Of a DNA stretch of 6,465 nt, positions 1 to 5,209 are shown one piece after another. The first letter of the stretch is position 1. Each line of letters starts with the position of its first letter. Source of the DNA: an uncultured Planctomycetaceae bacterium (lineage in GTDB: Bacteria; Planctomycetota; Planctomycetia; Pirellulales; JACPPG01); assembly GCA_945957305.1 (NCBI GenBank), contig CAMFLN010000188.1, positions 1 to 6,465 of the forward strand. The letters run 5' to 3'. Below the pieces are notes generated by a model. The model saw only the letters and a program-made list of their open reading frames with translations. It was not told the origin of the DNA and ran no database searches. The translations under genes were made by a program, and so were the position numbers.

Positions 1-240
1 GACACGCTCGTCGGCGACGATCGATTCACCGATACTTGGACGAGTGCCGAGAAACGCGGAACCGCCGTGGGCACATTTCATAATTACAGCGGTCCGAAAG
101 AGGGCGGGGCGCGGATCGACTGGATTCTTACCCGGGGGCCGGTGCGGGCGCTTTCCAGCGAAGTGATCACCTATGCCGCGGCAGGGCAATATCCGAGCGA
201 TCACTTCCCCGTCGTGGCGACGCTGGGGTGGAGAAAATAG
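1..240 (+). CDS. Endonuclease/exonuclease/phosphatase (EEP) family protein, C-terminal part
   Basis: Frame 1 is open from the first base to a TAG at 238-240 and gives 79 residues. The fragment ends with the two hallmark C-terminal motifs of the EEP (DNase I-like) superfamily: RIDWIL (Asp at visible residue 40) and PSDHFPV (Asp67-His68). In the family these supply the metal-binding and catalytic Asp/His residues of a phosphodiesterase or phosphatase. The stretch GTFHNYSG before RIDWIL also fits the compact secreted or cytoplasmic EEP proteins common in planctomycetes and Bacteroidetes. The N-terminal two thirds, with the catalytic Glu, lie outside the window, so the substrate (nucleic acid, phospholipid or sugar phosphate) and any signal peptide cannot be judged. 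The C-terminus stops shortly after the last motif, which is normal, so the truncation is only the window edge. Confidence 0.88.
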   Translation, partial: DTLVGDDRFTDTWTSAEKRGTAVGTFHNYSGPKEGGARIDWILTRGPVRALSSEVITYAAAGQYPSDHFPVVATLGWRK

Positions 241-272
241 AGCGCGGGGTGGAGCAGCCGCGCAAAAAAGAA

Positions 273-305
273 GCCTCCGCAGGTGGGGCAGGAACCTGCG
301 AAGGC
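273..305. repeat. Imperfect hairpin downstream of the EEP gene, possible terminator
   Basis: GCCT (273-276) pairs with AGGC (302-305), and CGCAGGT (278-284) pairs with ACCTGCG (294-300). One C/A mismatch interrupts the stem and the loop is 9 nt. The hairpin begins 33 bp after the EEP stop codon, where a terminator is expected. On the plus strand no T-run follows it. A run of six A at 263-268 precedes it, so the U-tract would follow the hairpin only in minus-strand RNA. It could act as a weak plus-strand terminator or mRNA end stabiliser, or as a minus-strand terminator blocking antisense reading into the EEP gene. Confidence 0.5.
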
Positions 306-373
306 CAAACTGCCGCGAGCAAGCTCACGACAGTAAGTTCAGTATGCGCACTAATCGACGTAATGCAACGCGT

Positions 374-454
374 GCGAGAGTCTCTTACGAATTTGTAAAG
401 CGCTGACCCGTCCTCTCCCCCCAATTAGAGGCGCGAGGTACGAGAAACTCTCGC
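374..454. repeat. Spaced inverted repeat upstream of the DJ-1/PfpI gene
   Basis: GCGAGAGTCTCT (374-385) is nearly the reverse complement of AGAAACTCTCGC (443-454), with 11 of 12 positions matching and 57 nt between the arms. The right arm can also fold on itself as CGAGA-AAC-TCTCG, so two RNA structures are mutually exclusive. The repeat lies 116-196 bp upstream of the DJ-1/PfpI start codon. It could be an operator pair or part of a leader structure. No known riboswitch or operator consensus was recognised, and chance is not excluded in GC-rich sequence. Confidence 0.35.
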
Positions 455-569
455 AAAACTGGTAGGGTTTTTGACCTCTCGAAATTTCAACGCTCGAGAC
501 GACTGCTTGCTTGGATAAGAGTCACGCAGACACAGGGCGCTGCCCTACCGCACAGTCCCGGAGTTCACG

Positions 570-1157
570 ATGCCGAAAGTTTTGATGCCCATTGGTGACG
601 CCACTGAAGTGCTGGACACGATGTACGCTTACTTCCGGCTGCCCGAGGACCATTTCGACGTGGTCGTCTGTGGACCAGAAGCTCGCTTATATCACATGGT
701 GCTGCACGAGGTGCCGCCGCATGCGCAGCCTTCGTGGGACATTACCCGCGAGTCGCCGGGCTATCATCTTGCCGCGCGCGTGGCGTTTCGCGAGATCGAT
801 CCCACGGAATACGCAGGGCTATTCGTATCCGGCGGCCGCGCGCCCGAGTATTTGCGTTACGATCAAGATTTGCTGCGCATTACCAGGCATTTCTTTGCCG
901 CGGGCAAGCCCGTCGCGGCCTTATGCCATGGGATCGAGATACTCACTGCGGCCGATTGCATCCGCGGGCGCACGGTAACGACCGTCGCCAAATGCGCGCT
1001 CGACGCACAGCAAGGGGGAGCCCGCTACGTCGACGAACCTTGCATCGTTGACGGCAACCTGGTCACAGCCCGCACCTGGCACGATAACACGTTTCTCTTG
1101 GCGGAATTTGTGCGCATGCTCAATCGGCAGGCTAAAAGTGCAGCTGCCACCGGATAA
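570..1157 (+). CDS. DJ-1/PfpI family protein (class I glutamine amidotransferase-like)
   Basis: This is a complete 195-residue DJ-1/PfpI domain protein. Visible motifs in order are an N-terminal strand KVLMPIGD followed by Glu13, VSGGRAPEYLR (residues 86-96), the nucleophile elbow AALCHG (Cys119-His120) and a C-terminal DGNLVTART segment. Glu93 in APE matches the Glu of the PfpI Cys-His-Glu triad contributed across a subunit interface, so the catalytic set appears intact. PfpI itself is about 166 residues. The extra length here is mostly an insertion at residues 45-70 (HEVPPHAQP onward), which is seen in longer members. Relatives have been described as proteases, glyoxalases or protein/nucleotide deglycases, and which applies cannot be told from sequence. 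No signal peptide is visible, so it is likely cytoplasmic. The ATG is preceded by GGAG at 560-563 with 6-nt spacing, which supports this start. It stands alone on its strand and converges with the DUF486 gene across a 57-bp gap. Confidence 0.9.
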   Translation: MPKVLMPIGDATEVLDTMYAYFRLPEDHFDVVVCGPEARLYHMVLHEVPPHAQPSWDITRESPGYHLAARVAFREIDPTEYAGLFVSGGRAPEYLRYDQDLLRITRHFFAAGKPVAALCHGIEILTAADCIRGRTVTTVAKCALDAQQGGARYVDEPCIVDGNLVTARTWHDNTFLLAEFVRMLNRQAKSAAATG

Positions 1158-1196
1158 TGCTCCGTACATGCGGAAAGACCTGCAATAGATCGGTAA

Positions 1197-1210
1197 GCGT
1201 GTCGACGCGC
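1197..1210. repeat. Near-palindrome between convergent genes
   Basis: A 14-base near-palindrome centred on GTCGAC lies in the 57-bp gap between the ends of the DJ-1/PfpI gene (+) and the DUF486 gene (-). The single unmatched pair (T1200 with G1207) would be a G-U wobble in RNA. A second small hairpin, TCCG/CGGA, is at 1161-1164 with 1171-1174. Neither has a T-run on either strand, so a bidirectional terminator role is only suggested by position. Confidence 0.22.
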
Positions 1211-1214
1211 GTCT

Positions 1215-1565
1215 TCAATGCCCGGCCGCCGCCGCAAGCCGGGGATACAGCATCACGACGACGGCGACCATGATCAGGCCAAAGGCGGCCCAATCGGTCC
1301 AGCGCGGCGCTTCGTGCAGATACAGAATGCTGAATACCAAGAACACGCAGATGGAAATAACTTCCTGAATGATTTTCAATTGGGGGGCGCTGAACTGTGC
1401 ATGCCCGATACGATTCGCCGGGACTTGCAACGCGTACTCGGGCAGCGCGATCAACCAACTCGCCAGGATGACCACCAACAACTGCGTTGACTTGAATCGC
1501 AAGTGTCCATACCAGGCAATCGTCATGAAGGTATTCGAGCAAATCAACAAGATCACGGTGGCCAC
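1215..1565 (-). CDS. DUF486 / DMT_6 family small membrane protein
   Basis: The protein has 116 residues from a GTG start. It matches the DUF486 (DMT_6) pattern closely: an N-terminal helix ending in SNTFMTIAWYGHLRF, then the conserved SW-LIALPEYALQVPANRIG block (residues 36-54), then QLKIIQEVISICVF (62-75) and a final helix with PRWTDWAAFGL. Four transmembrane helices are visible at about residues 2-18, 28-43, 65-84 and 92-108, as in half-size members of the drug/metabolite transporter superfamily. The family's substrate is unknown; it probably works in the inner membrane as a dimer. I chose GTG at 1565 because GAGGAG sits 5 nt upstream and the result matches the usual family N-terminus. A TTG start at 1592 would add nine residues without such support. 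It is convergent with the DJ-1/PfpI gene and divergent from the TraB-like gene. Confidence 0.9.
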   Translation of the reverse strand: MATVILLICSNTFMTIAWYGHLRFKSTQLLVVILASWLIALPEYALQVPANRIGHAQFSAPQLKIIQEVISICVFLVFSILYLHEAPRWTDWAAFGLIMVAVVVMLYPRLAAAAGH

Positions 1566-1570
1566 GACAA

Positions 1571-1576
1571 CTCCTC
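1571..1576 (-). promoter_or_regulatory. Ribosome binding site deciding the DUF486 start
   Basis: On the minus strand GAGGAG runs from 1576 to 1571, 5 nt before the GTG at 1565-1563. It is one of the better Shine-Dalgarno sequences in the window and favours this GTG over the upstream TTG at 1592. Confidence 0.65.
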
Positions 1577-1772
1577 TACAAATAGGGGGCAAGCGTAAGG
1601 GACCGGTGCCGGCGCGGTTGGACGCCTGGCTCGCGGCCGAGAAAGCCGCTGTAAACTAAGCTTTTACGGTCCCACGCGGCGAGACAGCTTTTCCCGGCTT
1701 TTTCCCGCCCGGCCAGAATTGATTGCTAGCGCGCCGGTAGTAAACCAATCTGCCAGCCGAGCGAGCCTTTGA

Positions 1773-1800
1773 TTGTTTCGTCACCAGGGGGGGCTATAAT
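1773..1800 (+). promoter_or_regulatory. Probable sigma-70-type promoter for the TraB-like gene
   Basis: A perfect -10 hexamer TATAAT lies at 1795-1800. Sixteen bases upstream is TTGTTT (1773-1778), a weak -35 matching only the TTG of the consensus. TTGATT at 1769-1774 is an alternative with 20-bp spacing. Transcription would start near 1807 and give a 5' leader of about 66 nt before the ATG at 1873. The match is notable because the surroundings are GC-rich. Confidence 0.5.
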
Positions 1801-1858
1801 TTTCCGGTGTCTGGCAGTCGTCCGCGTCTCGAGGATTTACGCGGCGCATCAGAGTCTC

Positions 1859-1864
1859 GGGAGG
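1859..1864 (+). promoter_or_regulatory. Ribosome binding site deciding the TraB-like start
   Basis: GGGAGG lies 8 nt upstream of the ATG at 1873. It is badly placed for the in-frame GTG at 1867 (2 nt away) and far downstream of the GTG at 1807. Together with the signal peptide that begins at the ATG, this fixes the start. Confidence 0.7.
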
Positions 1865-1872
1865 CCGTGGCC

Positions 1873-2802
1873 ATGTCCCGCCGGTTGAATTTTGCACTAT
1901 TCGGTTGCTCCCTCGTGCTGGCTCTGGGGCAGGTTTCCGCCGCGGCCAGCAAGGATAAGGACGCAGACAAGAGCACATTCCTACGTCTGGCTCGCGACGA
2001 GCGTGAGCAGCCTGTCGCCATGGAAACGGCGATCGTCCGTTACAAGATCGCCGGCCAGGATCAGCAGCAGGTGCTCGTGGACCTGATCGGCGCTGTGCAT
2101 ATCGGCGAGAAATCATATTACGACAACTTGAACAAAGAATTCGAACAGTACGACGTGCTGCTGTATGAACTCGTGGCGCCGGAAGGGACACGCATTCCGA
2201 AAGGTGGCGGCACCGGCAGCGGCCATCCTGTTGCTCTGCTGCAAAACGGCATGAAAGACATGCTGGAGCTTGAGCATCAATTGCACCACATCGATTACGA
2301 GAAGGACAATTTCGTCCACGCCGATATGTCCCCCGACGCGTTTTCCAAGTCGATGGCCGACCGGGGCGAAAGTATGTGGACCATGATGTTTCGCATGATG
2401 GGACAGCAGATCGCCCAGCAGAATAAGCATCCCGAGCGAACGTCAGACGTCGATTTGCTATTCGCCCTCTTCGACAAGAATCGGGCGCTCAGCTTGAAAC
2501 GCGTCATGGCTGAACAATTCGAGGATCTCGAAGGAGCCATGGGCGCACTCGAAGGGCCCGGGGGATCGACCTTGATTGCCGAACGGAACAAGGTCGCGCT
2601 CAAGGTACTGGCCGAACAAATCGCTGCGGGGAAAAAGCAAATCGGCATCTTCTACGGCGCGGGGCACATGCCCGACATGGAGCAGCGGCTCGTCAAGGAA
2701 ATGGGCGCCAAGCGCGACGCCGAACGGTGGCTAAAGGCCTGGGACTTGCGCGGCAAGGCGAAACACGGTGAGGCGCGCGAAAGCGGCGCCAAAGCGGAAT
2801 AG
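1873..2802 (+). CDS. Secreted TraB/GumN (TraB/PrgY/Tiki-like) family protein
   Basis: The protein has 309 residues. Residues 1-25 form a signal peptide: MSRR, a hydrophobic stretch LNFALFGCSLVLALG, then small residues VSAAAS for cleavage. The mature protein shows the two GX2H motifs that define the TraB/PrgY/GumN/Tiki clan: GAVH (73-76, in LIGAVHIGEKSYY) and GAGH (262-265, in IGIFYGAGHMPDME). A conserved Glu lies in YELVAPEG (Glu99), and LIAERN (234-239) comes before the second motif. In Tiki these His and Glu residues build a metal-dependent protease site; bacterial members are mostly uncharacterised, so peptidase activity is inferred. An internal helical region (about 125-225) is rich in Met, Gln and Glu. 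The C-terminal 15 residues are charged and probably disordered. Export suggests a role in the periplasm or at the cell surface. It has its own promoter and is convergent with the lipoprotein gene, so it looks monocistronic. Cys12 is not in a convincing lipobox. Confidence 0.87.
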   Translation: MSRRLNFALFGCSLVLALGQVSAAASKDKDADKSTFLRLARDEREQPVAMETAIVRYKIAGQDQQQVLVDLIGAVHIGEKSYYDNLNKEFEQYDVLLYELVAPEGTRIPKGGGTGSGHPVALLQNGMKDMLELEHQLHHIDYEKDNFVHADMSPDAFSKSMADRGESMWTMMFRMMGQQIAQQNKHPERTSDVDLLFALFDKNRALSLKRVMAEQFEDLEGAMGALEGPGGSTLIAERNKVALKVLAEQIAAGKKQIGIFYGAGHMPDMEQRLVKEMGAKRDAERWLKAWDLRGKAKHGEARESGAKAE

Positions 2803-2845
2803 AGCCGAGCGCTTCGCTGGTTTACTGCGCGGCCTGCCTCTTTCG

Positions 2846-2874
2846 AAGAGAAAAACCTGGCGAGCTTGCCGGTT
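2846..2874 (-). terminator. Rho-independent-type terminator for the minus-strand gene series
   Basis: Read on the minus strand, AACC-GGC (2874-2868), a 6-nt loop, then GCC and GGTT (2861-2859 and 2857-2854) form a 7-bp stem with one bulged A. TTT then CTCTT follow directly, giving TTTTTCTCTT at 2855-2846. It lies 67 bp past the stop codon of the lipoprotein gene, the last gene of the minus-strand series. An adjacent CTCTT-TCG-AAGAG hairpin (2838-2850) overlaps the U-rich tail. The GC content of the stem is moderate, so efficiency is uncertain. Confidence 0.5.
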
Positions 2875-2940
2875 ATCTCACAGCGCGCCGCGTGCCGAAG
2901 GTTTAATCGTTTCGCCCAACAGCAAGGCAACGCAGGAACG

Positions 2941-3612
2941 CTACTCGGTGGTAAAGCCCTTGGCGTCGAGCGCCAGGTCGGCCTGGGCGTCATGCGAATA
3001 GAAGTGGCGACCAATCACGTCGGCCAGGTGAGCGACGAAACGGCGGCGGAAATCTTCTTCGGGCAATGAGGTATCAACCCCGCGATTCGGCGGAAATATC
3101 ACGCGCGGAATCGACTTTTGATAAACCACCTTGGCTCCGTCACTGACGTCATAGACGGTGACCGCGACGCGGGCTTTGCCCTGGTACAGAGTCTGGCTCT
3201 GGTACAAGCTGAATTCCTCGACGTCGATGCCGACGACCATATCCGCTTTGAGGGCCTGACCGACCTGGGCGAAATCGTCCCAATCGTGTTCGTCGGTCCA
3301 CTCGGCCACTTCACGCGGATCGACAATCGAGATCTTGCGCACACGCTGAGCCATTAAGCGGCCGAGTTCGACGGCCATGTCCTGCGAGGAGCGCGTCCCG
3401 GTGGAATATTGCAACTCGACCAACGGGCGGCAGACGATCGCCACGCGCTTGTTGCGCAGGCCGTTGTAATCGGCGTCGACGTCGTTCCCTTTGACCAGCC
3501 AGGCGGCGGTAGCCAACGCGTTGACGCAGCCCGTCTGCGACGTAGCGAGCGCCAAGAGCACCAGGCAGGCCCAGCCCGAGTGCTGATGGGAGAAACGGGT
3601 TGTACGGTCCAT
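2941..3612 (-). CDS. Predicted lipoprotein of unknown function, possible CsgG/LpoB-like fold
   Basis: The protein has 223 residues from an ATG with GAGGG 7 nt upstream (3624-3620). The N-terminus has a basic stretch, a hydrophobic core WACLVLLALATS and then QTGC, with Cys29 as the likely lipidated residue. Gln at -3 departs from the classic lipobox. After a linker, residues 55-170 read as alternating strands and helices: KRVAIVCRP, a helix with MAVELGRLMAQRV, ISIVDPREVAEW, a helix DWDDFAQVGQALKADMVVGIDVEEF, then YQGKARVAVTVYDVSDGAKVVYQKS. This order resembles the periplasmic alpha/beta domain of CsgG, LpoB and TolB N-terminal proteins. Proteins with the same ADYNGL, W-D-DF, KADMVV and LYQGKA blocks are, from memory, widespread in planctomycetes without an assigned role. 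The C-terminus (FRRRFVAHLADVIGRHFYSHD) is helical. It lies 61 bp downstream of the DUF2752 gene and is probably co-transcribed. Cell-envelope location is well supported; function is not known. Confidence 0.8.
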   Translation of the reverse strand: MDRTTRFSHQHSGWACLVLLALATSQTGCVNALATAAWLVKGNDVDADYNGLRNKRVAIVCRPLVELQYSTGTRSSQDMAVELGRLMAQRVRKISIVDPREVAEWTDEHDWDDFAQVGQALKADMVVGIDVEEFSLYQSQTLYQGKARVAVTVYDVSDGAKVVYQKSIPRVIFPPNRGVDTSLPEEDFRRRFVAHLADVIGRHFYSHDAQADLALDAKGFTTE

Positions 3613-3658
3613 CGTTAAACCCTCGTTGCGTTATTTTCCGCTCTTGCCCGCGGTCCGT

Positions 3659-3679
3659 GAATGAGCGTCTTGCTCATTC
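3659..3679 (-). repeat. Perfect 8-bp hairpin on the DUF2752 stop codon
   Basis: GAATGAGC (3659-3666) and GCTCATTC (3672-3679) are exact reverse complements with a 5-nt loop. The TGA stop (3676-3674 on the minus strand) lies inside the first arm of the RNA stem. No T-run follows on either strand, so it is not a standard terminator. In this place it may stabilise the upstream mRNA end or set the ratio between the DUF2752 and lipoprotein products. The lipoprotein ribosome binding site (3624-3620) begins 35 nt past the stem. Confidence 0.5.
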
Positions 3680-4117
3680 GACCGCCAGCCGGATGCCCCA
3701 ATCAATCAATGTTATTGCCGCAATGGTCAAGGCCGCGCTGGCCAAGACCCAATCGCTGGGCGGTTTGATCAGCCATTTTCCTCGCGCCGCCGAAATCACG
3801 CACAGCGGTGCGCCACCGATCGCCAAAAGTGCCAGCAGCCCGCCGCCCACGTTGGTCGCAAAAGCGGTGCGCAAATGCCCACGCATCAGGTGCGACCAGG
3901 ACGTCGTCATTCCGCAGGAAGGACATCTCACGCCGAATAGCCATCGAAAGGTGCAGGGGGGTAATCCCAACTGCTGGTGAGTTCCTAGACCGGAGGGACT
4001 TGGTTCGAGCCATGCAGCGACGATTAGCAGGCCAGCGAGGCCCAAGCCGCACGCAGCAACGAAGATCCGTTGCTCGCCCGAAAACTGCTCCGCGGTCGTA
4101 GGAACGTTGGTATTCAA
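3674..4117 (-). CDS. DUF2752 domain-containing membrane protein
   Basis: The protein has 147 residues. The family signature is clear at residues 54-71: PCTFRWLFGVRCPSCGMT, with Cys55, Cys65 and Cys68 in the typical C-x9-CPxCGMT arrangement. It is followed by the TTSW...RGHLRTAFATN segment that begins the next helix. Three transmembrane helices are visible at about 17-36, 88-110 and 122-144. The cysteines could bind metal or form a disulfide; no biochemical role is established for the family. The start is a TTG at 4117. The frame stays open upstream to a stop at 4237-4235 with no ATG, GTG or TTG between, and the family usually has only a short N-terminal tail, so TTG is the best choice although no Shine-Dalgarno sequence is visible. 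It lies 213 bp after ymdB and 61 bp before the lipoprotein gene, all on the same strand. Confidence 0.85.
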   Translation of the reverse strand: MNTNVPTTAEQFSGEQRIFVAACGLGLAGLLIVAAWLEPSPSGLGTHQQLGLPPCTFRWLFGVRCPSCGMTTSWSHLMRGHLRTAFATNVGGGLLALLAIGGAPLCVISAARGKWLIKPPSDWVLASAALTIAAITLIDWGIRLAVE

Positions 4118-4286
4118 GACAGAACGAGAAGGCGCGAGAGAATAGCTGTCGTCCGGGGGGGCCGCAATACCGATTTGCCGCAGGCCTCGGGTCGTTTTGC
4201 CGCCGGCATAAGATCGCTGGGGCCTGCTATCAGGTTAACCGAGGTCCCACTGCCCTGCGCAGTGAAAGTCAGACGCAACGCCAGCG

Positions 4287-4299
4287 CCGCCTGGGGCGG
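4287..4299. repeat. Small GC hairpin between ymdB and the DUF2752 gene
   Basis: CCGCC (4287-4291) and GGCGG (4295-4299) form a perfect 5-bp stem with a 3-nt loop in the 213-bp gap between the two minus-strand genes. No T-run follows on either strand. It could be a pause or RNA-processing site but may be chance in GC-rich sequence. No convincing promoter was found in the gap. Confidence 0.22.
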
Positions 4300-4317
4300 A
4301 ATGCTGTGGACAATCAC

Positions 4318-4332
4318 AAACCGGGTTGGTTT
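4318..4332 (-). repeat. Small hairpin on the ymdB stop codon
   Basis: On the minus strand AAACC-AACCC-GGTTT forms a 5-bp stem that begins within the TAA stop of ymdB (4333-4331). It ends in TTTGTGATTG, which is only weakly U-rich. It might be a weak or partial terminator separating rny-ymdB from the two downstream genes. Confidence 0.25.
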
Positions 4333-5164
4333 ACGCCTGGGAAGGGGTCGCTTGCGTCGCAGCCTGGCTGAGCCGGTCTGCCTCGGGCCCTTGGACGCAG
4401 AGGCGATTGATTGCCGTCGCCCGCCCGGTGATTTCGTCCACATCGACAATCGTGCCACACAACCGCGGATCGCCGGTGGCCACCTCGAAATGGGTGGGCA
4501 GGAACGTCCGCGTCGTTTCCAGCACGCGATCGATCCGCCGGCCCAGGATGCTTTCATAGGGGCCGGTCATGCCGACATCGCACTGAAAGGCCGTCCCGCC
4601 CGGCAGGAGTTGTTCGTCGGCCGTGGGCACGTGCGTATGCGTGCCGAGAACGGCCGAAACGCGTCCATCCAAATAGCGCCCCATCAATTGCTTGTCGCTC
4701 GTCGCCTCGGCATGGCAATCAAGGACGATCACCTTGATCTCCTGGGGCATGTTGGCGAGTACGCGATCCGCGGCCGCGAAGGGACAGTCCACCGGGCGCA
4801 TGAAGACGCGTCCCAACAGGCTGAAGACGCCGACGGAGATTCCGTTGCGCGCCTTCACCACGGCAAATTCATGCCCCGCCGCTTCGGGGGGGTAATTCGC
4901 CGGTTTGACGATGTTCGATTCCTGGTCCATCAGGGGCGCGATCTCTTGCCGCCGGTAGATGTGGTCCCCTAGGGTGATGCAATCAACGCCGGCGCGAATC
5001 AGCTCGCGATAAATCGCGGGCGTGATGCCTGACCCGCCCGCGGCATTTTCGCCATTGGCGATCACCAGGTCGAGCTTTTCGCGAGCAATCAGGCCGGGCA
5101 AGGCTTGCACAATAATGTGCCTGCCCGGCTTGCCGACGACGTCACCGATTAACAGGATGCGCAC
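4331..5164 (-). CDS. ymdB: YmdB-type metallophosphoesterase (2',3'-cyclic nucleotide phosphodiesterase family)
   Basis: The protein has 277 residues and covers the whole TIGR00282/YmdB family. Dinuclear metal-site motifs are visible in order: GDVVGKPGR (Asp8), ANGENAAGG (Glu39-Asn40), TLGDHIY (Asp67-His68), DCHAEATSDK (His151) and GTHTHVPTAD (His176 and His178). DVGMTGPYESILG (residues 196-208) is a further family block. In Bacillus YmdB the third motif has Asn (GNH); here it is Asp67. The Bacillus protein hydrolyses 2',3'-cAMP and affects biofilm and motility gene expression together with RNase Y; the same chemistry is inferred here. The start is GTG, with GAAGGA 8 nt upstream, and it matches the usual M-RILLIGD N-terminus. 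The gene follows rny by 45 bp with no terminator seen, consistent with an rny-ymdB operon. The last ~17 residues are a low-complexity Gln/Ala/Thr tail. Confidence 0.93.
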   Translation of the reverse strand: MRILLIGDVVGKPGRHIIVQALPGLIAREKLDLVIANGENAAGGSGITPAIYRELIRAGVDCITLGDHIYRRQEIAPLMDQESNIVKPANYPPEAAGHEFAVVKARNGISVGVFSLLGRVFMRPVDCPFAAADRVLANMPQEIKVIVLDCHAEATSDKQLMGRYLDGRVSAVLGTHTHVPTADEQLLPGGTAFQCDVGMTGPYESILGRRIDRVLETTRTFLPTHFEVATGDPRLCGTIVDVDEITGRATAINRLCVQGPEADRLSQAATQATPSQA

Positions 5165-5172
5165 CGTAATTG

Positions 5173-5178
5173 TCCTTC
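5173..5178 (-). promoter_or_regulatory. Ribosome binding site for ymdB with GTG start
   Basis: On the minus strand GAAGGA (5178-5173) is 8 nt before the GTG at 5164-5162. It lies in the 45-bp rny-ymdB gap and supports the GTG, since no in-frame ATG lies between it and the conserved N-terminus. Confidence 0.6.
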
Positions 5179-5209
5179 ATAGCTCGCCGCTCGGCAGGCC
5201 ACGATGAGC

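Larger units (their letters stand above)
241..569. other. Intergenic region with several inverted repeats, no gene seen
   Basis: These 329 bases separate the EEP gene from the DJ-1/PfpI gene, both on the plus strand. Short open frames on either strand have arginine- and serine-rich translations with no recognisable family and are taken as chance. The stretch holds an 11-bp imperfect hairpin (273-305), a spaced inverted repeat (374-385 with 443-454), and small hairpins: CCTCT/AGAGG (412-416 with 427-431), CGAGA/TCTCG (441-445 with 449-453) and AGGGC/GCCCT (534-538 with 542-546). The last lies just upstream of the ribosome binding site. TTGACC at 471-476 resembles a -35 box, but no matching -10 box lies at 16-18 bp. 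A structured leader for the downstream gene is possible but unproven. Confidence 0.6.
1566..1872. other. Divergent intergenic region between the DUF486 and TraB-like genes
   Basis: These 307 bases should carry promoters for both divergent genes. The plus-strand side has a good -10 box (see 1773-1800). No convincing minus-strand promoter was found for the DUF486 gene. Other structure includes a small hairpin GCGGC/GCCGC at 1633-1637 with 1645-1649. There is also a direct repeat TTTTCCCGGC / TTTTCCCGCC at 1689-1698 and 1700-1709, matching at 9 of 10 bases. No gene is supported. A plus-strand open frame ending in TAA at 1657-1659 is mostly antisense to the DUF486 gene. Confidence 0.55.

Noticed and set aside
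471..499. TTGACC as a -35 box for the DJ-1/PfpI gene
   Set aside because: At 17-bp spacing the -10 position reads TCGAGA, which does not resemble TATAAT, so no promoter is called.
1369..1659. 96-residue plus-strand open frame ending KGPVPARLDAWLAAEKAAVN
   Set aside because: Most of it is antisense to the DUF486 gene. The C-terminal 20 residues look somewhat protein-like, but no start, ribosome binding site or homologue was recognised; a gene remnant is possible but unsupported.
1807..1872. Longer N-terminus for the TraB-like protein from GTG at 1807
   Set aside because: It would start at about the predicted transcription start and put 22 residues in front of a clear signal peptide. The GGGAGG site serves the ATG at 1873.
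4114..4557. 147-residue minus-strand open frame spanning the ymdB/DUF2752 gap
   Set aside because: Its first half overlaps the ymdB 3' end in another frame with a shadow-like Arg/Ser/Pro-rich translation. The second half has no recognised motif. It is not needed to explain the gap, though a small gene there is not fully excluded.
4070..4972. 300-residue open frame on the plus strand
   Set aside because: It runs antisense to ymdB and the start of the DUF2752 gene, both well-supported families. Its translation is Arg/Gly/His-rich with no recognisable motif, typical of an antisense shadow in GC-rich DNA.
5142..5180. Twelve-codon ATG open frame overlapping the ymdB start on the minus strand
   Set aside because: Its ATG overlaps the ymdB ribosome binding site and it has no ribosome binding site of its own; it is probably incidental and not a leader peptide.
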